Shown: positions 1 through 7,990 of the stretch, piece by piece
Layout: each line of letters starts with the position of its first letter
How positions within the stretch are numbered: the first letter of the stretch is position 1
NCBI GenBank assembly: GCA_046330455.1
Contig: JAXLSU010000008.1
Coordinates: 1-64,000, forward strand
Reading direction: 5' to 3'
Source of the DNA: CAVQXR01 sp046330455
GTDB lineage: Bacteria; Actinomycetota; Thermoleophilia; Gaiellales; Gaiellaceae
Length of the DNA stretch: 64,000 nt
Program-made: the position numbers and the translations under genes
Notes under the pieces: model-generated
What the model saw: the letters and a program-made list of their open reading frames with translations, nothing else
The model's database searches: none
Told to the model about the DNA's origin: nothing

Positions 1-1
1 G

Positions 2-1234
2 CCCGAGAAGCTCCGCTGGCAGTCGCTCTACGATCTCGTCGGCACGGCGATGTGGGCATACACGAGCGCCGCGTTCAGGGTGCGCTTCGTCGGTAACCGG
101 GACTGGCGGATCCGCCGCGGCGAGATGCTCGTCTCGACCCACCGGGCCGAGACCGACGTGCCGCTCATCTGCGGCCAGGTCTTCGTTCCGGGGCGCGTGT
201 GCCTGTCGCGTACGACGCGGCTCAACTTCGCCGCCCGCGAGGACATGTTCGAACGCGGCTTCTTCGCCGGCTTCCCGCCCGGGCTCTCGCCCCGTGTGCG
301 GCGTCTCCTCTACCCGCTGAACGCCGGCCCGTTCCTTCCTCGTGTCGGAGTCAGGCCGCTGCCATTTCCCGGCGCCGACCTGCTGCGCCTGGGGCGGGCC
401 CTCGAGGCGGTCGATGCCCGAACGCCGCTCGCGGACGTCATACCTGGCGAGCTCGTGAGCCGGCTGGAGGAGCGGGCGCGCGACGTCCGCAGGCCCCGTC
501 CCGTCGTGGCGGGCGACGTGCTGCGCGGCGAGTACGCGGACATCCTCTGGGAGAGCCGGCCGCGCGAGGTGCTGAGCGCGCCGCTCCTCGAGCCCGTCTG
601 GCGTCGCCGGCTGGATCGGGCGACGGAGGAGATCCGGGGTGTCATCGACGTGATTCGCGAGGGCCAGCCGATCCTGTTCTTTCCGGAGGGTCGACCGTCG
701 CCGGACGGGACGATCGGGCCGCTCCGTCCGGGCCTGAAGCTGCTCGTGCGCCGTGCCCGACCGCAGACGATCTGCCCGGTCGGGATCGCCTACGACCGGA
801 TCACGACCGGGCGTCACCTCGCCTACTTCGGGATCGGTCACTCGGTCGAGCCGCCCGCAGACGAGATCGAGCAGGCGTTGCTCGACCTCCTTCGCCGGAC
901 GACACCCCTGACCTGCGGGCAGGTCGTCGCGACCGCGCTCAGGAGTGCGGCCGAGGAAGGATCGGGCTCGCTGGCGACGCCGGAGCTCGACGCCCGGCTC
1001 CGCTCCGCCCTCGAGGAGGCTCGCTCCGAGGGCCGCCCCTTCGACGAGCGCCTGCTCGAGCCGGGCCGCCGTCATCGCCGTCTCGCGGATGCGCTCGAAT
1101 GGGTGCTCGCTCGCGACCTCGCTTCGTGTCCCGACCGGCGAACGCTCGTGCTCGACCGGGATGCGGTGCTCGCCGACCCCGAGCTCGCCTACGCCGTCCG
1201 GGAACACGGGAGCGCGAGGGAGTCGGCCAGATAG
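2..1234 (+). CDS. PlsC-like acyltransferase, 5' end outside window
   Basis: Predicted glycerophospholipid acyltransferase (1-acylglycerol-3-phosphate acyltransferase superfamily), which moves an acyl group to a lysophospholipid-type acceptor at the inner membrane face. The H-x4-D catalytic motif appears as HRAETD (residues 31-36 counted from the ATG at 50), and the acceptor-binding FPEG motif lies near residue 211. The frame is open from base 2 to that ATG, encoding plausible sequence (RWQSLYDLVGTAMW), so the gene probably starts left of the window. The spacing between the two motifs and the roughly 100-residue C-terminal extension are longer than in compact PlsC proteins. The substrate cannot be read from the sequence. 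Confidence 0.75.
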   Translation, partial: PEKLRWQSLYDLVGTAMWAYTSAAFRVRFVGNRDWRIRRGEMLVSTHRAETDVPLICGQVFVPGRVCLSRTTRLNFAAREDMFERGFFAGFPPGLSPRVRRLLYPLNAGPFLPRVGVRPLPFPGADLLRLGRALEAVDARTPLADVIPGELVSRLEERARDVRRPRPVVAGDVLRGEYADILWESRPREVLSAPLLEPVWRRRLDRATEEIRGVIDVIREGQPILFFPEGRPSPDGTIGPLRPGLKLLVRRARPQTICPVGIAYDRITTGRHLAYFGIGHSVEPPADEIEQALLDLLRRTTPLTCGQVVATALRSAAEEGSGSLATPELDARLRSALEEARSEGRPFDERLLEPGRRHRRLADALEWVLARDLASCPDRRTLVLDRDAVLADPELAYAVREHGSARESAR

Positions 1235-1261
1235 GGCATGACCTTACGTCCGCCCCCGGGC

Positions 1262-2275
1262 TCAGGCCTCCTGAACCTCCGAGGCGGGCTCCTTGCCCTT
1301 CGCACCGAACACCTTCGGGAAGGCCGAGCGCAGGAAGATCGCCCCGAGGATCGTCACCGGCAGCACCACGAAGGCGTGGACCGTGAGCACGAAGGGAGTG
1401 CCGATCTCCTCCGACATGCCGAGGCGATCGGCGCTGACGAGGGTCAGATAGTCGAAGCTCCCGAGCCCGGCCGCGGTCGCCGGGACCCCGAGGGCGAGGT
1501 TGCCGACGCCCTCGAGCAGGAAGTAGGCACCGGGGGAGAGATCGGCGCCGTACGCCTCACCGACGATCACGTACATGCCGAAGTCGGCGAGCCAGATGGC
1601 CGCGGAGGTCCACAGCACCCGTACGAGCGGCCTGCGGGCCCGGAACGCGCCCAGGCCCTCGACGAAGTTGGCAGTCCACCGTCCGATCCGGATGTGCCAG
1701 CGGTCCGGGAGGAACTTCGTGATCCGCCAGATGAACTCCTCCGCCGCCTCGGGCTTCCTCGCCGCGAGACCCACCAGCACCACTCCGAGCGCCGTGCCCG
1801 CAGAGAGCCCGATACCGGCGAGCAGCAGGATCCCCGTCTCGCCGATCCAGAGCGCGCCCATCAGGATCCAGATCGAGAGCACGAGCCCGTCGAGCAGGCG
1901 CTCGGCGAAGAGCGTGCCCGCGGTCACGAACGGCGGAATCCGGTAGTGCTCACGTACCGACTCGATTCGCAGGAGGTCGCCGCCCCGCGCCGGCAGGACG
2001 TTGTTGGCGCCGGCGCCGACGCAGTAGATCTTGAACAGGCGTCCCGTCTGGGTCTGGTAGCGGGCCGCCCCGTACAGGTAACGCCAGCGGAGCGCGATGA
2101 AGATCGAGTTCAGCAGCACGAAGCCGATCCCGCCGATGACGGCCCAGTAGGGAAGCGACCGGATCTCCTTCCAGGCGTCACCGACGTGTGCGATGCGAAG
2201 GAACAGCCACAGGAACACGACCGTGGCGGCCGTGCCGATCACGAGCCGGAATATGGTCTGCCGCCGCTTGCTCAT
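1262..2275 (-). CDS. flippase-like integral membrane protein (LPG synthase TM-domain family)
   Basis: A 337-residue polytopic membrane protein resembling the transmembrane domain of lysylphosphatidylglycerol synthases (MprF N-terminal part, AglD/UPF0104 family). Such proteins are thought to flip or handle lipid-linked substrates. Visible features are an N-terminal helix after a short basic start (MSKRRQ), the conserved stretch around GAGANNVLPARGGDLLR (about residues 90-106), and repeated hydrophobic helices to the C terminus. No cytosolic aminoacyl-transferase domain is attached, so it is not a full MprF. It converges on the upstream acyltransferase with a 27-base gap; both would act on membrane lipids. 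Confidence 0.75.
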   Translation of the reverse strand: MSKRRQTIFRLVIGTAATVVFLWLFLRIAHVGDAWKEIRSLPYWAVIGGIGFVLLNSIFIALRWRYLYGAARYQTQTGRLFKIYCVGAGANNVLPARGGDLLRIESVREHYRIPPFVTAGTLFAERLLDGLVLSIWILMGALWIGETGILLLAGIGLSAGTALGVVLVGLAARKPEAAEEFIWRITKFLPDRWHIRIGRWTANFVEGLGAFRARRPLVRVLWTSAAIWLADFGMYVIVGEAYGADLSPGAYFLLEGVGNLALGVPATAAGLGSFDYLTLVSADRLGMSEEIGTPFVLTVHAFVVLPVTILGAIFLRSAFPKVFGAKGKEPASEVQEA

Positions 2276-2382
2276 CGCGTTTCAGGGCTCAGTATCTCGG
2301 GCCGGGAGGCCGTCGTGCCGGCCGATCGGCTCGTGAACGGCTCCCTTCCGGCAGACCGTCCTGATCGTGGAGACTTCCAGAG

Positions 2383-3084
2383 ATGGCGGTGTCTCACAAC
2401 TCCGAACCGCGCTTCTCGTGGAAGCGCGAGGCCGCGCTCGGTCTCGGCTTCTACGCGGTCTACCTGCTCGTGAGGCGGGCCGCTCTCGCCGGTGACGGGC
2501 GCGAGCGCGCCGATCGTAACGCGCGCCGGATCGTCGAGCTCGAGCGGCGCCTGGGGATCGACCTCGAGCCGCGGCTCCAGAAGCTGGTCGTCGATCGGCG
2601 GACCCTCGTGCAGGCGCTCAATCTCGCCTACGGCACGCTCAATGTCGGGCTCACCGTCGGCTGGCTCGTCCTGCTCTTCCGGCGTCGTGACCCTGCGTTT
2701 CACCGCTTTCGCCGGGCGACGCTCGTCGCGGGCCTCGGAGCCCAGCCGGTGTTCCTCCTCTTTCCCGTCGCGCCGCCGAGAACGCTCGACCATCTCGTCG
2801 ACACGATCGCCGAGTTCGGGGGCGTCGACCTCGACTCCGGCCTCGTCGCGAAGCTCTACCACCCGCTCGCCGCGATGCCGAGCATCCACGTGACGATCGC
2901 CGAGGTGACCGCCCGGGGGCTTCACGAGACGTCCCGGTCGGCGACCGTCCGCGGGCTCGCCCCGGCATACCCGCCGCTCGTCGCCGCGGTCGTGCTGCTC
3001 ACGGCCAACCACTACGTCGTCGACGCTGTCGCCGGAAGCGTCCTTGGTCGCCTCGCCCTCCGGGTCACTCGCCGGGCCGGCTAG
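2383..3084 (+). CDS. PAP2-superfamily phosphatase/inositolphosphotransferase-like membrane protein
   Basis: A 233-residue protein of the membrane PAP2 superfamily, closest in pattern to the Aur1/Ipt1-like inositolphosphotransferase branch. Motif AMPSIHV (about residues 165-171) carries the first catalytic-site histidine and ANHYVVD (about 206-212) the second histidine with its aspartate partner. Hydrophobic segments surround both. Likely role: phosphatase or phosphotransferase on a lipid phosphate. The ATG at 2383 has a purine-rich GGAGACTTCCAGAG upstream. The stop overlaps the convergent FIST gene by four bases. Exact substrate unknown. Confidence 0.7.
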   Translation: MAVSHNSEPRFSWKREAALGLGFYAVYLLVRRAALAGDGRERADRNARRIVELERRLGIDLEPRLQKLVVDRRTLVQALNLAYGTLNVGLTVGWLVLLFRRRDPAFHRFRRATLVAGLGAQPVFLLFPVAPPRTLDHLVDTIAEFGGVDLDSGLVAKLYHPLAAMPSIHVTIAEVTARGLHETSRSATVRGLAPAYPPLVAAVVLLTANHYVVDAVAGSVLGRLALRVTRRAG

Positions 3085-4244
3085 CCGCCGTCGAGGAAGA
3101 TCGCCATCGTCGCCGTGAAGCCGTGCAGGAAGCTCCGGCCGCCGACGGGGCCGATCTCGCCACCGCAGAAGAAGCCGCTGACCGCCGGTGAGCCAAGGGC
3201 GGACACGACCGCCCTCGAGTCGTGGTCAGGGCCCTCGAACATCCGGGTTCCCCGCCCGTTGCACGTGAACAGGAGGGCGCCCGCAGGCCGCTCGCCCGGT
3301 CCCAGGGTCTGCGTCAGGGCAAGCCGCAGGTCCTCGTCGGCGGAGGCTGCGTCGCGGGCGTGGAAGCGGATCGTCTGCCCGACCCTGACATCCTCGCCGA
3401 CGGCGAGCGCACCGCTCTCCTCGTCGACGCCGATGATGCCGCGCATCAGGAAGTCGCCACGCTCGTACGCTGGCCTGTTCTCGTCGATCACGATCCCTGC
3501 GAGCAGGCCCCGGGCCGCCAGGTCGCGCTCGCGCGGGGAGAGGCCGGCGATCACGTCGCGGAGCCGCTCGTAGGCCGGTCGCCCGGCGAGCTCGAGAATC
3601 AGATTGCCGTCCGCGCTCGTGATCACGGACTCCGGGCCGAGGGGCGCGCAGCCCTGCGAGACGACGGCCTGCACGGGCACGCCGGAGAGCGCGACGCCCA
3701 CGGCGCCGCTCGACGCGAGCGTTCCGTCGACGATCAGCGCCTGCAGACCCGGACGCCCGCCCCCCGTCGCGATCCCGCCGACGACCGGGACTCCCGGGTA
3801 GGCCCCGTCGAGCTCCGCCACCACGTCGTCCGTCCTGACCGAGAAGGGGTCGACGAGCAGCACGACGAGCGAGGGCTCACCGAGCTCAGGAAGCGCGAGC
3901 TCGTCTTCGTCCTCGTCGTCGTCCTCGCCGCCGACCCGGAACGGGGTGACGGTCCCGCCGGGCAGCGAGGCCGCCCAGACGGCGACACCCGGCCCGTCTT
4001 CGACCTCCCGCTCGCCGCCGATCACGCCCTGCGAGACGCAGCCGACGAGGCAGCCGGGGTCGAGCCCATCGCGGACCTCTGCGATCGCCGCGAGCGGGCC
4101 GACCGGCAGATGATGCGGGCTGAGGAACACGAGCGCGAGATCCACGCCAGCGCCGCCGAGCCCTGCCCTTGCCTGCGCGACGGCGTCGGCTGCGGCGGCC
4201 CCGCTCTCGGGCTTCGTCGAGACGCCTGCTCCCGCGCGGATCAT
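3081..4244 (-). CDS. FIST domain sensory protein
   Basis: A 387-residue protein with the FIST_N/FIST_C arrangement: an N-terminal part containing LVGCVSQGVIGGEREVEDG and a C-terminal part ending in CGGEIGPVGGRSFLHGFTATMAIF. FIST modules are proposed ligand-binding sensor domains, probably for amino acids or other small molecules, and occur in signalling proteins. No kinase, cyclase or HTH is fused here. It overlaps the upstream MarR-family regulator by four bases (4241-4244), so the two are probably translated together and may act in one sensory route; that link is inference. Confidence 0.8.
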   Translation of the reverse strand: MIRAGAGVSTKPESGAAAADAVAQARAGLGGAGVDLALVFLSPHHLPVGPLAAIAEVRDGLDPGCLVGCVSQGVIGGEREVEDGPGVAVWAASLPGGTVTPFRVGGEDDDEDEDELALPELGEPSLVVLLVDPFSVRTDDVVAELDGAYPGVPVVGGIATGGGRPGLQALIVDGTLASSGAVGVALSGVPVQAVVSQGCAPLGPESVITSADGNLILELAGRPAYERLRDVIAGLSPRERDLAARGLLAGIVIDENRPAYERGDFLMRGIIGVDEESGALAVGEDVRVGQTIRFHARDAASADEDLRLALTQTLGPGERPAGALLFTCNGRGTRMFEGPDHDSRAVVSALGSPAVSGFFCGGEIGPVGGRSFLHGFTATMAIFLDGG

Positions 4245-4648
4245 GGGGTTGCTCCGTGCGCGTCGGCGAGGACCTCGGCAAGCCGCAACTGCTCGGGCCC
4301 GAGGTCATGGATCGCACCGGCGAGCCGCGCCTCTGCCTCCGGAGTCAGGCGGAGGAAGGCGACGCGCGCATCGCGCGGTGACGGCTCCCGGCGGATCAGC
4401 CCGACCCCCTCGGCGCGGTGCACGAGCTCGGTGACCGTGCTCTGTGCGAGCTGCATCCGGCTCGCGAGCTCCGTGACGGTCGACCGCTCGGCGCCGCCCG
4501 GGGAGCCCTTGATCATCAGCAGCAGCAGGTACCGCTGCGGCGTCAGCCGGTGGCGACGGGCGACCTGCTCGCTCACGCGCAGGAAACGCCGGAGCGCAGC
4601 TCGCAGCTCGGCGGCGCGCTGGTATTCCTCAGGGCGAGGCGATGCCAT
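4241..4648 (-). CDS. MarR-family transcriptional regulator
   Basis: A 135-residue winged-helix regulator of the MarR type. The recognition region reads TVTELASRMQLAQSTVTELVHRAEGVG (about residues 58-84) and is followed by the wing LIRREPSPRDARVAFLRLT. Helices at both ends provide the usual dimerisation. Length is typical. MarR proteins bind palindromic operators and often respond to phenolic ligands or oxidation; no cysteine pair suggests redox sensing here. It is the first gene of a two-gene unit with the FIST protein (ATGA overlap). Confidence 0.85.
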   Translation of the reverse strand: MASPRPEEYQRAAELRAALRRFLRVSEQVARRHRLTPQRYLLLLMIKGSPGGAERSTVTELASRMQLAQSTVTELVHRAEGVGLIRREPSPRDARVAFLRLTPEAEARLAGAIHDLGPEQLRLAEVLADAHGATP

Positions 4649-4681
4649 CGTCCTCGCGTGAGTGTACCGATCGCCCGGGCT

Positions 4682-4860
4682 CGTGACCGCCGGCTCCTGC
4701 GCGGGTCGGGCCCGGCCGAGTGCGAGCCCGTGACCGCCGGGCTCCGCCCGGCTCCTGCGCGGGTCGGGCCCGGCCGAGCCGGGCCCTCAGCCGCGGGGGC
4801 CCTCAGCCGCGGGGGCCCTCAGCCGCAGGGCCCTCAGCCGCGGGGGCCCTCAGCCGCGGG
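4682..4860. repeat. family B intergenic repeat with five 16-base tandem units
   Basis: Two copies of a GC-rich block containing GGCTCCTGCGCGGGTCGGGC (from about 4692 and 4751) are followed by five tandem units built on CCCTCAGCCGC, starting at 4784, 4800, 4816, 4831 and 4847. The last unit contains the TGA stop of the minus-strand SDR gene. The block also contains the self-complementary CCGGGCTCCGCCCGG. Related copies lie beside the 3' ends of the minus-strand genes ending at 13577 and 44691. Confidence 0.85.
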
Positions 4861-5602
4861 GTCGCCGGGAGGCCGCGCGGGTCACCGTGCCGGGCAGGAG
4901 GCTCTGCAGCACCGTTGCGACGCGGTAGTAGCCCGGGACATAGACCTCCCGGCGGTCGTGGACGAGCGCAGCGACGATCCGGTCGGCGACGTGCTCCGCC
5001 GTCACGACGGCATGCCGTGCGAGCGGGTGGGAGAGGAACCGGTCCTGCGGAAACCCCTCCGTGTGCGTCAGGCCGGGGTTGACCGTGTGGACCCTGATCC
5101 TCCTGGGAGCGAGCTCGGCCGCGACGCCGCGCGAGAAGGCGAGCTGGGCGTGCTTGGCGGCGGAGTACGGGCCGCTCGGGCCGCCCGAGACCGTTCCCGC
5201 CACCGAGACGACGTTCACGACGGCCGCGGGAGCGGCCGCCTCGAGCAGCGGCAGGAACGCGCGAAGGGACCAGACGCTCCCCAGGTAGTTGATGCGAGCG
5301 ACGGCCTCGATCCGCTCCGGCGCGAGCTCGAGGAAGCCCGCCCGCCCGGGTACGCCGGCGTTGTTGACGAGGAGCTTGACCGCCGGGTGACGCCCGGCGA
5401 CCCGTGCGGCGAGCGCTTCGACGGCCTCCCGATCCGACACGTCACACACCTCGGCCTCACCGGAGACCTCGAGCGCCACCGTCTCGAGCCGGTCGGCGCC
5501 GCGCGCCACGAGGACGCATCGCCAGCCGCGTCCGGCGAGCCGCCGGGCGAGCGCGGCTCCGATGCCGCTCGAGCCGCCCGTGATGACCGCGACCCGCTCC
5601 AC
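4850..5602 (-). CDS. short-chain dehydrogenase/reductase
   Basis: A 250-residue classical SDR. The cofactor-binding TGGSSGIG is at residues 8-15, NNAG at about 82-85, and the active site includes the serine of VVSVAG plus YSAAK (about 150-154). Such enzymes carry out NAD(P)-dependent oxidoreduction of alcohols or ketones. Length fits a one-domain Rossmann enzyme. The C-terminal hydrophobic stretch VLQSLLPGTV resembles SDRs acting on lipid substrates, but the substrate is unknown. The stop codon lies inside the last unit of a tandem repeat. It lies 9 bases downstream of the deacetylase-like gene on the same strand. Confidence 0.85.
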   Translation of the reverse strand: MERVAVITGGSSGIGAALARRLAGRGWRCVLVARGADRLETVALEVSGEAEVCDVSDREAVEALAARVAGRHPAVKLLVNNAGVPGRAGFLELAPERIEAVARINYLGSVWSLRAFLPLLEAAAPAAVVNVVSVAGTVSGGPSGPYSAAKHAQLAFSRGVAAELAPRRIRVHTVNPGLTHTEGFPQDRFLSHPLARHAVVTAEHVADRIVAALVHDRREVYVPGYYRVATVLQSLLPGTVTRAASRRPRG

Positions 5603-5611
5603 CGGGAGAGC

Positions 5612-6502
5612 TTACGGGGTGGGCCCGGCGAAGACCCGCAGGGTCTCGACGTTGATCCTCACCGTGTCCTCGATCGGGTCTGCATAGCCGCCGGCGAGCG
5701 TGACGCACACTGGCACGCCGGCCCGGGCGAGCTCGGACCGGACGAGTCGATCGCGGGCCGCGAGACCGGCCATCGTCAGCGAGAGCCGCCCGAGCCGATC
5801 GCCCACGTACGGATCCGCGCCGGCGAGGAAGAAGCACAGCTCGGGCCGCGCGCGCCGGATCGCGCGGGGCAGGAGGCGGGCGAGGCCGGCGAGATAGGTG
5901 TCGTCGCCGGCACCGTCCGGCAGGTCGAGCTCGAGATCGCCGGGCACGCGCCTGAACGGGTAGTTCGCGAACCCGTTGATCGAGAACGTGAACGCGTCGG
6001 GATCGCCCTGGAGCGCCGCGTGCGTCCCGTCTCCCTGGTGCACGTCGAGATCGACGACGAGGGCCCGCGTCAGGAGCCCGTCTGCCCGGAGCCGGCGAAC
6101 CGCGCAGACGACGTCGTTGAACACGCAGAAGCCGCGTCCGGCGCCGGGAAACGCATGGTGGGTGCCGCCGCCGAGGTTCGCCCCGACGCCGTCCTCGAGG
6201 GCTGCCGCCGATGCCTCGAGCGTCGCCCCGACCGACCGCCGCGCGCGCTCGACGAGCTCGGTCGACCAGGGAAGGCCGAGCGCGAGCACCTCTCGCCGGC
6301 TGAGCTCTCCCGCCTCGATTCGCTCCAGGTAGTCGAATTCGTGGCCGAGCGTGAGCTCCTCGCGGGATGCCGGGCGGGCCTCGATGACGTCGACGCCGGG
6401 CAGCGGCTCCGCGGCGGCGCGGACGAGCCGGTATCGCGAGAGTGGAAAGCGGTGCCCGTCGGGGAGCGGGTACGTGTACCGGTCGTGAGCGTAGGCGCGC
6501 AT
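5612..6502 (-). CDS. histone-deacetylase-fold (AcuC-like) hydrolase
   Basis: A 296-residue member of the arginase/deacetylase superfamily. Zinc-site motifs are visible: GGGTHHAFPG (tandem active-site histidines, about 111-120), DLDVHQGDG (about 148-156) and GADPYVGD (about 229-236). These enzymes hydrolyse amide bonds of acetylated lysine or polyamines; the bacterial natural substrate is often unknown. The start ATG gives MRAYAHDRY, a normal N terminus for the family. It is followed by the SDR gene on the same strand with a 9-base gap, so they are probably cotranscribed. Confidence 0.8.
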   Translation of the reverse strand: MRAYAHDRYTYPLPDGHRFPLSRYRLVRAAAEPLPGVDVIEARPASREELTLGHEFDYLERIEAGELSRREVLALGLPWSTELVERARRSVGATLEASAAALEDGVGANLGGGTHHAFPGAGRGFCVFNDVVCAVRRLRADGLLTRALVVDLDVHQGDGTHAALQGDPDAFTFSINGFANYPFRRVPGDLELDLPDGAGDDTYLAGLARLLPRAIRRARPELCFFLAGADPYVGDRLGRLSLTMAGLAARDRLVRSELARAGVPVCVTLAGGYADPIEDTVRINVETLRVFAGPTP

Positions 6503-6641
6503 GGTTGAGGCAGGTCCCGCCGGCCCCGGGACCCTAACGAGGCGCCCGGAGCCGGTCGTCGAGCCCGTACTCGGTGATCCAGCCGGCAGACGACAATTGA
6601 TTGATTTGAACTATGGAGGCAGGCCCGGAAGCTGATCAAAT

Positions 6642-7988
6642 GTGCGCATGGAAACGTTGTCGAGCCTCCGGCCGCTCGCGCGCACCTCTCGCCCGCTCGA
6701 CCCGTCCGCGTGCGATCCGATCGAGAGCGCCGGCCGCGACGAGCTCGCGGCGCTCCAGCTGGAGCGGCTTCGCTCCTCGGTACAGCACGCCTGGGATCAC
6801 GTGCCGCACTACCGGCAGAAGTGGACGGCCGCCGGCGTGCACCCGCAGGAGCTCCGCTCGCTCGACGACCTCGCCCGCTTCCCGTTCACGACGAAGGAAG
6901 ACCTGCGCCGGACCTACCCGTTCGGGATGCTCGCCGTCCCGCAGGAGCAGATCGTGCGGGTGCACGCGTCGAGCGGCACAACGGGGAAGCCGACGGTGGT
7001 CGGCTACACGCGGGCGGACATCGACATGTGGGCCGAGGTCTGCGCGAGATCCCTTCGCGCCGCGGGTGTGACGGGCCGCGACATCGTGCACGTGGCCTTC
7101 GGCTACGGGCTCTTCACGGGCGGGCTCGGGGCGCACTACGGAGCAGAGCGCCTCGGCGCGATGGTGATCCCGGTCTCCGCCGGGCAGACGCCGCGGCAGG
7201 TCCAGCTGATCCGAGACTTCCGACCGACCGTGATCATGTGCACACCGACCTACATGCTCAACATCATCGATCAGTTCCAGCGCGAGGGGCTCGATCCAGC
7301 CGACACGGCGCTCGAGATCGGCCTCTACGGCGCCGAGCCCTGGACGGAGGCGATGCGCGCCGAGATCGAGGCCGCGTGCGGGCTCGCGGCTCTCGACGTG
7401 TACGGGATCTCGGAGGTGATCGGCCCGGGCGTCGCGAGCGAGTACGCCGACACGCGGGACGGGCCCACGGTCTGGGAGGATCACTTCCTGCCCGAGGTGA
7501 TCGATCCGCAGACCGGCGCCTCGGTCTCCGAGGGTGAGCCCGGCGAGCTCGTGTTCACGACGATCACCCGGGTCGGCATGCCGATGATCCGCTATCGCAC
7601 CGGCGATCTCACACGGCTGCTGCCGGGCACGGGTCGCGCGATGCGCCGCCTCGACCGGATTCGCGGCCGTAGCGACGACATGCTGATCATCCGGGGAGTC
7701 AACGTCTTCCCGAGCCAGGTCGAGGAGTACGTGCTGCGCCGGCCCGAGCTCGGTCCCCACTACCAGCTCGAGGTCTTCCGCCAGGGGCACATGGATTCGA
7801 TGACCGTGAACGTCGAGCTCGCGCCCGGCGCCGACGCCGGCTGCCGGGAGTCCGCAGCGGCGGCGCTGGCCGCCGACATCAAGTCCTACATCGGGATCAC
7901 CGTGGACGTGGAGGTCCACGCGTCCGGCTTCGTGCCGCGCTCGGAGGGCAAGGCGAAGCGGGTCATCGACAGCCGTCCGAAGAGCTGA
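6642..7988 (+). CDS. paaK: phenylacetate--CoA ligase family protein
   Basis: A 448-residue ANL-superfamily acyl-CoA ligase matching PaaK. The ATP/AMP-binding loop SSGTTGKPTVVGYT is near residues 110-123; YGAEPWTE and the C-terminal hinge around IRGRSDDMLIIRGVNVFPSQVEEY match the family. It activates phenylacetate or other aryl acetates to CoA thioesters with ATP. A GTG at 6642 and an ATG at 6648 are both possible starts; the ATG may be the true one. It lies 2 bases before iorA. PaaK homologues beside indolepyruvate:ferredoxin oxidoreductase may either recover aryl-acetyl-CoA energy by running in the ATP-forming direction or supply the CoA ester. Confidence 0.88.
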   Translation: MRMETLSSLRPLARTSRPLDPSACDPIESAGRDELAALQLERLRSSVQHAWDHVPHYRQKWTAAGVHPQELRSLDDLARFPFTTKEDLRRTYPFGMLAVPQEQIVRVHASSGTTGKPTVVGYTRADIDMWAEVCARSLRAAGVTGRDIVHVAFGYGLFTGGLGAHYGAERLGAMVIPVSAGQTPRQVQLIRDFRPTVIMCTPTYMLNIIDQFQREGLDPADTALEIGLYGAEPWTEAMRAEIEAACGLAALDVYGISEVIGPGVASEYADTRDGPTVWEDHFLPEVIDPQTGASVSEGEPGELVFTTITRVGMPMIRYRTGDLTRLLPGTGRAMRRLDRIRGRSDDMLIIRGVNVFPSQVEEYVLRRPELGPHYQLEVFRQGHMDSMTVNVELAPGADAGCRESAAAALAADIKSYIGITVDVEVHASGFVPRSEGKAKRVIDSRPKS

Positions 7989-7990
7989 GC

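Noticed and set aside
1238..2473. Long open frame opposite the flippase-like gene
   Set aside because: It is the antisense of a clearly conserved membrane protein and has the charged, repetitive composition of GC-driven shadow frames.
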